Below, in pieces: positions 27,361 through 35,951 of a stretch of DNA of 64,000 nt. The notes below the pieces were generated by a model. That model saw only the letters and a program-made list of their open reading frames with translations, was not told the DNA's origin and made no database searches. The position numbers and the translations under genes were made by a program. Source of the stretch: Simonsiella sp051414845 (GTDB lineage: Bacteria; Pseudomonadota; Gammaproteobacteria; Burkholderiales; Neisseriaceae); assembly GCA_051414845.1 (NCBI GenBank), contig CP183313.1, forward strand, positions 124,001-188,000, written 5' to 3'. Position 1 is the first letter of the stretch, and every line of letters starts with the position of its first letter.

Positions 27361-28395
27361 TTAAAACAACGCGTTGATGGATTTTAATGGCGTTTCGTTC
27401 TCAATTCTTTCCTGGGTTATTGTTGCAGCAGGAGGGTTGGATGCAGTGGCAAACAATGCTTGATTTTGATTGCTGGCAACGTTTACTGCATCATCAAATA
27501 CGCTTGAGCCTTGGAATTTATCCAATTCGGCTGCTGCATCCACTTCAATTTCTGTACCTTCTGGCAAGATTTCATCTTGTACATCTGGACGAACCGACAT
27601 GCCACCTACTGGCATGGTCAATTCATGCGAACCGCTGTTCCAAGCGATGGATTTGAAGTCGCCTTGAATTTTTGCTTTGCCTTTTCCGCACGTTAAACAA
27701 ACAGGCTGACCGCTGCGAGCGCGCACAATTTTATCAATGCTTGCTGCTGAAATTTCGCGGTTGTGCACGTCTGCCCAAGCGATAATGGCTTGTTTGAGTT
27801 TATTGGTGCGCAAATTTTTCTTGTTGTATGGGTCTTTGAATGCAGCGAGCCATAAATTGCCAGCGCTGTCTTCATTTAAGGCTGCTAATTCATAGCTAAC
27901 AAATGCTTCCGCGCCAGTGTGAATGGTTTTGGCAAATTCCAACGCGTCGGGCGATTTCATGCGCACGCAACCGTGGCTCACTACGCCTGGTACACTTTTA
28001 GGATTGCTGGTGCCGTGAATGCCCAAACCTAATTTTGGATTACCCAAACGTACAAACACTGGGCCTAATGGATTGCGCGGGCCAGGAGGTACGGTTTTCA
28101 CGCCATCGCCACGTTCGCGCTGAATGGATTTAGGAATATGCCAAGTTGGGTTAAAAGCTTTTGCGCCGATTTTGTGTGCACCTAAATTGGTTTGCGACAT
28201 CGCTTTGCCTACACCAACGGGATAGACTTTTTTCAATTTGCCGTCTTGGTATAAAAACAGGCGTTGTTGTGGAATATTGATGACCACCTGCTGACCTTGT
28301 GCTACAGGAGCAATATCGGGAATAGGGATAGATTGTGCGGCATAAGTCGCAAAACTGAAGCTTGCTAAGCTAAAGCCAAGAATAATTTTTTTCAT
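27361..28395 (-). CDS. L,D-transpeptidase (ErfK/YbiS/YnhG family)
   Basis: 344 residues, exported by a Sec signal peptide cut near residue 20. The YkuD catalytic domain has IHGT at 126-129 and SHGCVRM with the nucleophile Cys143. Such enzymes cross-link peptidoglycan stems or attach proteins to them in the periplasm. The C-terminal part (about 200-344) contains a short CLTCGKGKAK stretch and a low-complexity end. Length is normal for the ErfK/YcfS group. The downstream small lipoprotein may be a partner; that is inference. Confidence 0.9.
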   Translation of the reverse strand: MKKIILGFSLASFSFATYAAQSIPIPDIAPVAQGQQVVINIPQQRLFLYQDGKLKKVYPVGVGKAMSQTNLGAHKIGAKAFNPTWHIPKSIQRERGDGVKTVPPGPRNPLGPVFVRLGNPKLGLGIHGTSNPKSVPGVVSHGCVRMKSPDALEFAKTIHTGAEAFVSYELAALNEDSAGNLWLAAFKDPYNKKNLRTNKLKQAIIAWADVHNREISAASIDKIVRARSGQPVCLTCGKGKAKIQGDFKSIAWNSGSHELTMPVGGMSVRPDVQDEILPEGTEIEVDAAAELDKFQGSSVFDDAVNVASNQNQALFATASNPPAATITQERIENETPLKSINALF

Positions 28396-28676
28396 AACTT
28401 AATTCTGTTTGTGTGCCGAAAATAAAGTGAGCAATGATACCGCAAAACGACTGCCAAATGTTTGCTATTTATCGCTTTTTTGTTGAGTTTTGACAAAAAT
28501 GCAACGCTTGCTGATAGGCATTTACATTTGCTAAATTAAGCAAAATTGAGAAGATTAGAGTTTTATTACATTGTTCTTTGCGAAAAAAGCCATTAGGATT
28601 CGCACTTTCAGGCAGCCTGAAGTTGGGCAGTTTGAAAAAAGTTAAAAATTTTTTCATCTACTTTAAGGAGTTTACT

Positions 28677-29093
28677 ATGAACATGAAACACATTGCTATG
28701 ATTGCTGCAACAGCTGCTGCTCTGTCTGCGTGTGTAGGTAATTCAGACCAAGTTGTCCCTGCGACAACTCAACATGCTGACCACGCAAAAATGGAATCGA
28801 CTACAACTAAGCAAGCTCCAAATGGTACATTTGTTTGTGAAAACGGCATGACTGTAAAAACTGAATATATGACAGATGGTGCAGGCAACAACAATCGTGT
28901 GAAGTTAACAGTAGATACTATGGAAATGAGTACAACTTTGCAAGAGACAGTTTCTGCTTCTGGTGTACGCTATGCCGCAAGTGAAGGTTTCTACGGCAAC
29001 ATGACTGAATGGCATGAAAAATCAGGTGAGGCTGCATTCTCATTCCATGATAAAGAGAAAAGCCGAGTACACACCGTTTGCCGAGCTTCTTAA
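28677..29093 (+). CDS. MliC-like C-type lysozyme inhibitor lipoprotein
   Basis: 138 residues from the ATG at 28677, which has AAGGAG seven bases upstream; an earlier in-frame ATG at 28578 lacks a ribosome site and runs through a DUS. The signal ends in LSAC. The mature domain has FVCENGMTVKTEYM near residue 57, a YAASEGFYGNMTEW segment and a final VCRAS; the pair of Cys and the pattern match the MliC family, which binds C-type lysozyme. Neisseria ACP is a related surface antigen and inhibitor. Confidence 0.7.
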   Translation: MNMKHIAMIAATAAALSACVGNSDQVVPATTQHADHAKMESTTTKQAPNGTFVCENGMTVKTEYMTDGAGNNNRVKLTVDTMEMSTTLQETVSASGVRYAASEGFYGNMTEWHEKSGEAAFSFHDKEKSRVHTVCRAS

Positions 29094-29111
29094 TTATTGA
29101 TTGTTGTAATT

Positions 29112-29144
29112 AAAAACCCTTTCAGGCTACCTGAAAGGGTTTTT
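29112..29144 (+). terminator. Terminator with an Eikenella-type DUS in its stem
   Basis: AAAAACCCTTTCAGG pairs with CCTGAAAGGGTTTTT across CTA. AGGCTACCTGAA at 29124-29135 forms the top of the hairpin. It lies 18 bp behind the MliC-like gene. Confidence 0.88.
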
Positions 29145-29234
29145 GCAATGATAAAGATGCGAAAAATGTATAAAAACGCTATGATAACGGCATTGTTTTG
29201 CATTCACACATTTCATTAGCTAAAGGAATTAAAA

Positions 29235-30263
29235 ATGACCGCGTTGCGCCTCGTGTTGCCCACTTTAATTTTTGCTGCCTTAACGGCGTGTTCACCGAAT
29301 AATCAAACCCAGCAAACTGCTGCCAGTGCGACCAACATTCAACCAGCGAGCGGAGCCATCGCCAGTGGCAAGTCCAAAAAACTCGCCATTACCGCTATTA
29401 CCGAACACCCCGCTTTGGATGATATCCGCAAAGGCGTATTAGACCAGCTCAAAGCCGAAGGTTTTGAAGAGGGCAAGAATTTGAGCGTGGATTTTCAATC
29501 TGCGCAAGGCAATCCTTCAACAGCAGCGCAAATTGCGAAAAAATTTGCGGGCGATAAACCCGATGTGATTGTGCCGATTGCCACGCCAAGCGCACAAGCC
29601 GTTGTTGCTGCCACGCAAGATATTCCCGTTGTTTACGCAGGTATTACCGACCCGATTGGCGCGAAATTAGTTGTCTCATGGGAGCCGAACGGCACCAATG
29701 TAACAGGTATGTCCAATCAAACCGATATCGCGCCATCACTTGATTTAATGCGCGAATTGCTGCCTGATTTAAAAGCCATTGGTTATGTGTACAGCCCTGG
29801 CGAAGTCAATTCTGTAACCGTGTTGAAACAATTACAAGAAGCGACGAAAAAACACAATATTCAAGTGATTGATGTGCCCGCGCAAACCACATCACAAGTT
29901 TTAACCGCCGCACGCAGCCTGAAAGGTAAAGTGCAAATCATCTTTACCGCGCATGATAATAATGTCGTCGCAGCCTACACATCTATGTACAAAGCGGCTG
30001 TTGAAATGCAAATCCCCTTGTTGGCAGCGGATTCGAACTCTGTGAGCAAGGGTGCGGCATTGGCTTTGGGGGTAAACGACTACAATTTGGGCAAAGAAAC
30101 AGGCAAAATGGTGGCGCAAGTATTAAATGGCAAAGCCGCAGGACAAATGGCATCGCAACGAGCGAGCGAATTGGAGTTGGTCATCAGCCCAAAACATGCC
30201 GCCGAACAAGGTTTGAAGCTGCCTGAAAGCGTGAGCAAACGGGCAAACAAAACCCTAGAATAA
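29235..30263 (+). CDS. ABC transporter substrate-binding lipoprotein (PF04392 type)
   Basis: 342 residues. The lipobox LTAC places Cys at 19, followed by a Gln/Thr/Ala-rich linker to about 50. The two-lobed body has the motifs KLAITAITEHPALDDIRKG, DVIVPIATPSAQAVVAATQDIPVVYAGITDP minus some residues, GTNVTGMSN and QIIFTAHDNNVV typical of the TrpX-like family, whose known members bind tryptophan or tyrosine. No permease or ATPase gene is adjacent; ispD follows after a terminator. The substrate is unknown. Confidence 0.85.
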   Translation: MTALRLVLPTLIFAALTACSPNNQTQQTAASATNIQPASGAIASGKSKKLAITAITEHPALDDIRKGVLDQLKAEGFEEGKNLSVDFQSAQGNPSTAAQIAKKFAGDKPDVIVPIATPSAQAVVAATQDIPVVYAGITDPIGAKLVVSWEPNGTNVTGMSNQTDIAPSLDLMRELLPDLKAIGYVYSPGEVNSVTVLKQLQEATKKHNIQVIDVPAQTTSQVLTAARSLKGKVQIIFTAHDNNVVAAYTSMYKAAVEMQIPLLAADSNSVSKGAALALGVNDYNLGKETGKMVAQVLNGKAAGQMASQRASELELVISPKHAAEQGLKLPESVSKRANKTLE

Positions 30264-30270
30264 ACCCTTG

Positions 30271-30299
30271 AAAGTCGGCTCTGTGCCGACTTTTGTATT
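30271..30299 (+). terminator. Rho-independent terminator of the substrate-binding protein gene
   Basis: AAAGTCGGC and GCCGACTTTT form the stem around TCTGT, seven bases after the stop codon. Confidence 0.85.
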
Positions 30300-30337
30300 T
30301 TCAGGCAGCCTGAAACTTCTATTGATTTAAAACCATC

Positions 30338-31021
30338 ATGAAAAACATTGTTATCCTCCCCGCCGCTGGTGTGGGCAGCCGTTTTGGTGCTGCGATACCG
30401 AAACAATATGCTCAAATCGCAGGACAAACCGTGTTGCAACACACGCTGAATATTTTTGCGCAACACGCCAAGATTCATCATATTGCCGTTATCATTTCGC
30501 CCGCCGACGATTATTTCGCGCAATACATCAGGCTGCCTGAAAACGCAGCCGTGTATGCCATCGGCGGCAATACTCGCGCGCAAACGGTGCAAAATGGCGT
30601 GAACCATTTATTGCAACACGCGATTGCCGCGCCCGAAGATTTGATTTTTGTCCACGACGCGGCGCGTTGCTGTTTGCCATTAAGCGCGCTTGAGCGATTG
30701 ATTCAGGCAGCCCAACATCCTGCTGGTGCGTTATTGGCGATTCCTGTTGCTGATACGTTGAAACAGCAAACCCGCGAAAAAACCGTGGCGCAAACCATAG
30801 ACCGCAGCGCACTATGGCAAGCGCAAACGCCGCAGGTTTTTCAGGCAGCCTTATTGCAACGCGCGTTGGCAAACGCCAATCCAGAACAAATCACCGATGA
30901 AGCATCGGCGATTGAAACGCTGGGTTTGCAGCCTTTATTGGTGGAAGGGGCCAGTCGCAATTTTAAATTAACGCGTCCTGATGATGCCTTGTTGGCGGAA
31001 TTTTTGTTGGGATTGAAGTAG
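30338..31021 (+). CDS. ispD: 2-C-methyl-D-erythritol 4-phosphate cytidylyltransferase
   Basis: Third step of the MEP isoprenoid pathway. The 227 residues have the nucleotide-binding PAAGVGSRFGAAIPKQYAQI near residue 5, VHDAARCCLPLSALERLI near 105 and the C-terminal ITDEASAIE and NFKLTRPDDALLAE blocks. A DUS lies in frame near residue 67 (IRLPENAAV) and others within the gene. ispF, often next to ispD, is not present here. Confidence 0.96.
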   Translation: MKNIVILPAAGVGSRFGAAIPKQYAQIAGQTVLQHTLNIFAQHAKIHHIAVIISPADDYFAQYIRLPENAAVYAIGGNTRAQTVQNGVNHLLQHAIAAPEDLIFVHDAARCCLPLSALERLIQAAQHPAGALLAIPVADTLKQQTREKTVAQTIDRSALWQAQTPQVFQAALLQRALANANPEQITDEASAIETLGLQPLLVEGASRNFKLTRPDDALLAEFLLGLK

Positions 31022-31092
31022 CTTGAAGCACTTGCAAAACTTTTTCAGGCAGCCTGAAAATGTTTTGCTTAGTTTTAGCCTGCTGAAAACAC

Positions 31093-31121
31093 AAAAGCTT
31101 GGGTTATACCCAAGCTTTTTG
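31093..31121. terminator. Bidirectional terminator between ispD and the esterase gene
   Basis: AAAAGCTTGGGT and ACCCAAGCTTTT form a 12-bp stem around TAT with A and T runs, so it serves the converging genes on both sides. Confidence 0.88.
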
Positions 31122-31160
31122 TATGCTACCCATTTTCAGACGGTCTGATGTTTATCTCAA

Positions 31161-31845
31161 TCAAACCGTATGCTGCAAAGCAGTAAAATGCTTAACCGTT
31201 TTTGCCACACGCTGCGCCACATCATCAAAATGCCCACCCGCATTCAGTTCAAAAAACACATTTACACCAGCTGCTTGCCAATGCGACACAATTTTTTCCG
31301 TCGCGATTTGCACCGCCGCCGTGCGCGGATTTTTGCCCGCCGCTTCGCCGTCGCCCAAAGACACATAAATCGGCATATTAGGCGGAGATTGCTGCGCGAC
31401 AAAATCCATAAAATCATCAAACCACAGGCTGCCTGAAACGCTGGCAATATATTGAAAATAAGGCGAAATCATCGCGCAATATAACGTAAACAATCCAGCT
31501 AACGAATAGCCCAACAATCCGCGCCACGCTGCCTGAAAGCCGCATTCGCGTTCAATTTCAGGAATGATTTTGTGAATTAAATCAGCATGATAATCTGCCG
31601 CACCGCCGCCAAAATCCGCGCCTTTTTTAAACAAACGCGGCGCAGTCCACGGCGTAAAACTGGCTTTCCAACTCGGCTCAATAATCGCCACCAAAAAACG
31701 CGTTTTCAGGCAGCAACGCCGCCAATTCACGCGCTTCATTTCCATCATTCGGGAAGGTGTACCACGCGCCCATTTCAGGCAGCCTGCACTCGGGCGAAAA
31801 TACCAAAACTGTTTTATTTTCAATGCTTAAACGTTGTTCAATCAT
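31161..31845 (-). pseudogene. Putative esterase (PF00756/IroE-like), interrupted by a frameshift at a 6-base A/T tract
   Basis: The natural start is the ATG at 31845, whose ATGA overlaps the stop of the upstream TerC-type gene. The first 48 or so codons (opening MIEQRLSIENKTVLVFSPE) then run out of frame and hit a stop (GDY*) just past the tract at 31693-31698. Removing one T from the minus-strand T6 joins them to the downstream frame as ENAFLVAIIEPSW, which restores a full hydrolase. The rest has the nucleophile motif GYSLAG and a late GGHF. The cause may be phase variation, decay or a sequencing error. Confidence 0.7.
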
Positions 31846-33407
31846 TCCTCATCGCTTTCAGGCAGCCTTGTAATCTTAATGCGCTCAATCTTATGCCCAT
31901 CTTTCTCAATCACTTCAAAGCACCAGCCACAATAATCCACGCTATCACCCACTTCGGGCAAATCGCCCAATAATTCCAACACCAAGCCTGCCACCGTATG
32001 AAATTCCGCGTCTTCGTGTTGCGGCGGTAAATTTAACTGTGGCGCAAGTTCTACATATTCCAACGCGCCGTCCACCGTTAAACTTTCATCCGCATTTTCC
32101 TGCATGGTTGGTTCGTCTTCGCGTTCAAATTCTTCGGGAAACTCGCCCGCGATGGTTTCCAGCAAGTCTTTGGTCGTAACCATGCCGAGCACCGCGCCAA
32201 ATTCGTCCACCACCAAAGCATAATCCGCGCTGTGTTTGCGGAACAATTCAATCGCCATGAGTGCCGTCGCGCTTTCAGGCAGCATGAGCGGTTGTTTTAA
32301 GGCTGCCTGAATATTCCATTCTCCTGATTCAAGTAGTTGATTCAACAAATCTTTTTTGGCGATATAGCCAAGTGGCTCGTCCACACCTGCTTTGCCCACC
32401 ACCAACATTCTGGAATATGGTGTGGCAATCAATTTGGCTTTTTGTTCGTCCTTGCTTTGCGAAATATCCAAGCGTTCAATATCGCTGCGCGGAATCATAA
32501 TGCCAAACACGGGGCGTTCGCCCAGCGTTAGTACGCTGCGAATCATGGATTTTTCATTCTCTTCAAAATGCTCGTTATCGTTGGTTTTGTCGCCATCAGT
32601 TGCCAATAAACTTTCGCGTATGCCCATCATACCAAGCACATTTTCCGCCGTGCGTTGTCGCCATGAGCTGCTAATATATTCATTTTTCTTGGTATTTTTT
32701 TGCGAAACCTGATTAAAAATCTCAATCAAAATAGAGAAACCAATTGCCGCATACAAATAACCTTTCGGAATATGGAAATGGAACGCTTCGGCAATCAGGC
32801 TAAAACCAATCATCAGCAAAAAGCCTAAGCAGAGCATGACCACAGTCGGATGTCTGTCCACAAATTCTGTCAGTGGTTTGCTCGCCAAAATCATCACCGT
32901 CATGGCAACCACCACCGCAGCCATCGCCACGACAATGTGGTCCACCATCGCCACCGCCGTAATCACGCTGTCAATGGAAAACACCGCGTCCAGGACCAGA
33001 ATTTGCGCTACCACACCCCAAAACGCAGCGTGTTTTTTATTGGTATCGGCTACCTGAAAATGGTTTGTCCCTTCCAAACGCTCGTGCAATTCGGTTGTCG
33101 CTTTGTAAAGCAAAAAGATACCGCCGCCAAACATAATCAAATCCTTGCCTGACACATCTTTTTGAAATAATTGGAAAAGCGGCTCGGTTAAAGTCATGAT
33201 TTTCGCCATAAACGCCAGCATGATAATCCTAATGGTAACCGCCAAACTCAAGCCCACAATCCGCGCTTTATCGCGCAAAGAGGGCTTAACTTTGTTTGCC
33301 AAAATCGCGACAAACACCAAGTTATCAATGCCCAGCACTACTTCCAGCACCAGCAAAGTTGCAAAACCAATCCACGTTTGCGGTTCGGCAAGCCAGCTTA
33401 AATCCAT
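31842..33407 (-). CDS. TerC/YoaE-type membrane protein with CBS pair and CorC domain
   Basis: 521 residues. The N-terminal TerC-like domain (about 1-245) has seven membrane segments, beginning near FATLLVLEVVLGIDNLVFVA minus ends with the conserved acidic residues. A CBS pair follows (about 290-420), and a CorC/HlyC transporter-associated domain (about 440-515). The family is linked to metal or tellurium resistance and metal loading of exported enzymes. Two in-frame DUS-like segments encode LPES. The next gene, the esterase, overlaps its stop by four bases. Confidence 0.88.
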   Translation of the reverse strand: MDLSWLAEPQTWIGFATLLVLEVVLGIDNLVFVAILANKVKPSLRDKARIVGLSLAVTIRIIMLAFMAKIMTLTEPLFQLFQKDVSGKDLIMFGGGIFLLYKATTELHERLEGTNHFQVADTNKKHAAFWGVVAQILVLDAVFSIDSVITAVAMVDHIVVAMAAVVVAMTVMILASKPLTEFVDRHPTVVMLCLGFLLMIGFSLIAEAFHFHIPKGYLYAAIGFSILIEIFNQVSQKNTKKNEYISSSWRQRTAENVLGMMGIRESLLATDGDKTNDNEHFEENEKSMIRSVLTLGERPVFGIMIPRSDIERLDISQSKDEQKAKLIATPYSRMLVVGKAGVDEPLGYIAKKDLLNQLLESGEWNIQAALKQPLMLPESATALMAIELFRKHSADYALVVDEFGAVLGMVTTKDLLETIAGEFPEEFEREDEPTMQENADESLTVDGALEYVELAPQLNLPPQHEDAEFHTVAGLVLELLGDLPEVGDSVDYCGWCFEVIEKDGHKIERIKITRLPESDEE

Positions 33408-33594
33408 TGTTTTGTTTCCTGTATTTGATGATTTTCAATGTTTCAGGCAGCCTGAAACCCAATTATCAAGCAACAAAAGGCAGCCTGAAAACGGTATTCA
33501 ACCTTTCAGGCTGCCTGAATGCAGCATATGCGACACGATTCGGGGTCGTTCATAAACCAATAGCGTATAAAAAGATGCGCGTACTATAACAGAA

Positions 33595-34269
33595 TCAGTT
33601 GCTCGATTCAAACGCCGCGCCTGCTGCACCGACAATGCGCAAGCCGTTAAATACGTTAAATTGCAAATGCGTTACGCTGGCATTGGGTAAACTTTTATAC
33701 AGCGTTGCCGCAGGGGCAATGCGCTTTAAAATCGCGGCGATGGACATACCATGCGACACTACCAACACATTATCTTGCGGCGCGCACGTCCCAATCACTT
33801 GCTGCAAACCCGCTTCCAAACGTGTAGTAAACCGCATTTCATCTTCTGCGCGCCTATCAGGGTCAATTTGCGACACAATTTCCGCCAACAAATGATGTTG
33901 CCCATGCCGATACGCTTCCAACCACGCATCCACGCTGGCATAACCGCGCTCGCGCACAATCAATTTGTGCAAATCCATCGCAGGTTGTCCTTCAAAACTG
34001 CCAAAATGATACTCGCGCAAGTTTTCCAACGGCTCAGCGCATAATTCAGGCTGCCCTGCGTTTGCCAACAAAATCTCCGCAGTGGTTTGCGTGCGCGGCG
34101 AGGTGCTACAAAACGCGTGGTCAAAACAGATATTGGCAGCGGCAAATTGTTTGCCTGTTTGCGCCACCACTTTTTTACCCTCATCGGTCAAGGGCGAATC
34201 TGCCCAACCTTGTAGCTGTCCCAAGGCATTGAATTCGGTTTGCCCGTGGCGGACGAGATAGATGTTCAT
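33595..34269 (-). CDS. Histidine phosphatase family protein (phosphoglycerate mutase-like)
   Basis: 224 residues. The phosphohistidine motif VRHGQTEFNALGQLQGWADS is at residues 6-25, and the second catalytic His is in VVSHGMSIAAIL near 160. The substrate is unknown; relatives include GpmB and CobC type phosphatases. The usual name gpmB would be a guess. It has its own promoter region with DUS upstream. Confidence 0.85.
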   Translation of the reverse strand: MNIYLVRHGQTEFNALGQLQGWADSPLTDEGKKVVAQTGKQFAAANICFDHAFCSTSPRTQTTAEILLANAGQPELCAEPLENLREYHFGSFEGQPAMDLHKLIVRERGYASVDAWLEAYRHGQHHLLAEIVSQIDPDRRAEDEMRFTTRLEAGLQQVIGTCAPQDNVLVVSHGMSIAAILKRIAPAATLYKSLPNASVTHLQFNVFNGLRIVGAAGAAFESSN

Positions 34270-34486
34270 AGTATTGTCCTTTTGTTGGCTGAAAATAGGC
34301 GTGATTGTACGCGAAAAATTTTCAGGCTGCCTTAAAGGGTTGTGTTTAGGGTTTGCGGTTTTTTTCAGTAGACATAAAGAGTGAGCAATAGAGTTCTCTC
34401 TCTCCCTTGCATAGGGAAAATGATTAAATTTCAGGCAGCCTGAAAATATTTTTCAGGCTGCCTGAAACTTTGCGCGCGAAATCGGC

Positions 34487-34492
34487 TATAAT
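34487..34492 (+). promoter_or_regulatory. Probable -10 box of uraA
   Basis: TATAAT, 38 bp ahead of the start codon used. A DUS ends 20 bp upstream; no good -35 hexamer is visible at the right distance. Confidence 0.4.
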
Positions 34493-34501
34493 CCGCGCCG
34501 T

Positions 34502-35740
34502 TTGTCTTTTGCTTACGGAAGTTTACTTATGTTACATCATGCAAAAACCGCGATTGCGGGGGCGCAAATTTTGTTTGTTGCCTTTGGTGCAACGGTATTG
34601 GTGCCTTTATTAACGGGTTTGAATCCTGCACTTGCCTTGCTGGGCGCGGGTCTCGGTACTTTATTGTTTCAGTTGGTAACGAAACGCAAAGTGCCGATTT
34701 TTTTGGGCTCGTCGTTTGCCTTTATCGCGCCGATTATCGCTGCCAAAGCGCAATGGGGCGCGGGCGCGACCATGTTTGGCTTGTTTGCCGCAGGTTTTAT
34801 GTATTTTGTGTTTGCAGCCTTGGTGCGCTGGCGCGGTTTGGAAGCTGTGCATAAATTGTTGCCGCCAGTCGTGATTGGGCCTGTGATTATGGTGATTGGT
34901 TTGTCGGTGGCTGGCGCGGCGAGCAGCATGGCGGTGGGCAAATCGGGTGACACACAAGCGATGGAATATGGTACGGCAGTATTGATTTCGGCGTTTACGT
35001 TTGGCGTAACCGTGTTGGTTACTGTGTTTGGTAGCAAAATGATGAAGCTGATTCCGATTTTGGTGGGCGTATCGGCAGGTTATATTTTGGCGGCACTGAT
35101 GGGGCAAGTGAATTTTCAGGGCGTGATTGATGCGCCTTGGTTTGCGCTGCCTGAATTGACTAAACCCGAAGTGAATTGGAGTGCGGCATTGTTTATGCTG
35201 CCCGTAGCAATTGCTCCTGCGATTGAACACATCGGCGGCGTGATGGCAATCGGCGCGGTTACAGGCAAGGACTACACCAAAGACCCTGGTTTGGACAAAA
35301 CTTTGGCAGGCGACGGCTTGGGCGTATGCGTGGCAGGTTTGCTCGGCGGGCCACCCGTAACGACGTATGGCGAAGTTACAGGCGCGGTGATGATTACCAA
35401 AAACAGCAACCCTGTGATTATGACGTGGGCGGCGGTTTTTGCGATTTGCATGGCGTTTATGGGCAAATTTAATGCGTTTTTGGCGTCGATTCCGCTGCCT
35501 GTGATGGGCGGCGTGATGTTGTTGCTGTTTGGCACAATTGCGTCTTTGGGCTTGAAAACACTCGTGGATGCGCAAGTGGATTTGATGCGCCCGAAAAATC
35601 TCGTGATTGTGAGTTCTACTTTGACAGTTGGCTTGGGCGGCATGGTCGTGAAAATGGGCGATATTGCGTTGGCTGGCGTGGGTTTGTGTGCGCTGGTGGC
35701 GATGGTTTTGAATGCGGTTTTGCCTGATAGAGCAGAATAA
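34502..35740 (+). CDS. uraA: Uracil permease (UraA, nucleobase-cation symporter 2 family)
   Basis: 412 residues with about 14 membrane segments. Family marks are FVAFGATVLVPLLTGLNPALAL minus ends near residue 26, GSSFAFIAPI, the PVVIGPVIMVIGLSVA helix, the substrate-site Glu in PVAIAPAIEHIGGVMAIG and the later GLLGGPPVTTYGEVTG. The start at 34502 may be upstream of the true one; an in-frame ATG at 34529 (MLHHAKTAI) has TACGGAAG before it and fits the family's length better. Imports uracil with protons. Confidence 0.93.
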   Translation: MSFAYGSLLMLHHAKTAIAGAQILFVAFGATVLVPLLTGLNPALALLGAGLGTLLFQLVTKRKVPIFLGSSFAFIAPIIAAKAQWGAGATMFGLFAAGFMYFVFAALVRWRGLEAVHKLLPPVVIGPVIMVIGLSVAGAASSMAVGKSGDTQAMEYGTAVLISAFTFGVTVLVTVFGSKMMKLIPILVGVSAGYILAALMGQVNFQGVIDAPWFALPELTKPEVNWSAALFMLPVAIAPAIEHIGGVMAIGAVTGKDYTKDPGLDKTLAGDGLGVCVAGLLGGPPVTTYGEVTGAVMITKNSNPVIMTWAAVFAICMAFMGKFNAFLASIPLPVMGGVMLLLFGTIASLGLKTLVDAQVDLMRPKNLVIVSSTLTVGLGGMVVKMGDIALAGVGLCALVAMVLNAVLPDRAE

Positions 35741-35755
35741 TAACGACAGCATTTA

Positions 35756-35790
35756 AGGCAGCCTGAAAATCATGTGTTTTTCAGGCTGCT
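35756..35790 (+). terminator. Inverted-DUS hairpin behind uraA
   Basis: AGGCAGCCTGAAAA and TTTTCAGGCTGCT pair across a short loop, 16 bp behind the stop codon. No strong T run follows on the plus strand. Confidence 0.5.
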
Positions 35791-35951
35791 GTGTTTCAGG
35801 CTGCCTGAAAGTCGAAAATCGCGTATAATTCGCGCATTTTAAAACCTATTTTTGTTTCAGGCAGCCTGAAAAGCAAAGTCGGATATTCGTATCCGATTTC
35901 TTGTTCAATCACGCTACATTTATTTCAGGCAGCCTGAAAACTGTAAAACAC

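Noticed and set aside
28578..28676. Upstream in-frame extension of the MliC-like gene
   Set aside because: The extra 33 codons read through a DUS and lack a ribosome site, while the ATG at 28677 has AAGGAG and begins a lipoprotein signal.
34661..35752. 363-codon open frame on the minus strand across uraA
   Set aside because: It is rich in His, Gln and Arg and is the antisense shadow of a GC-skewed membrane protein gene.
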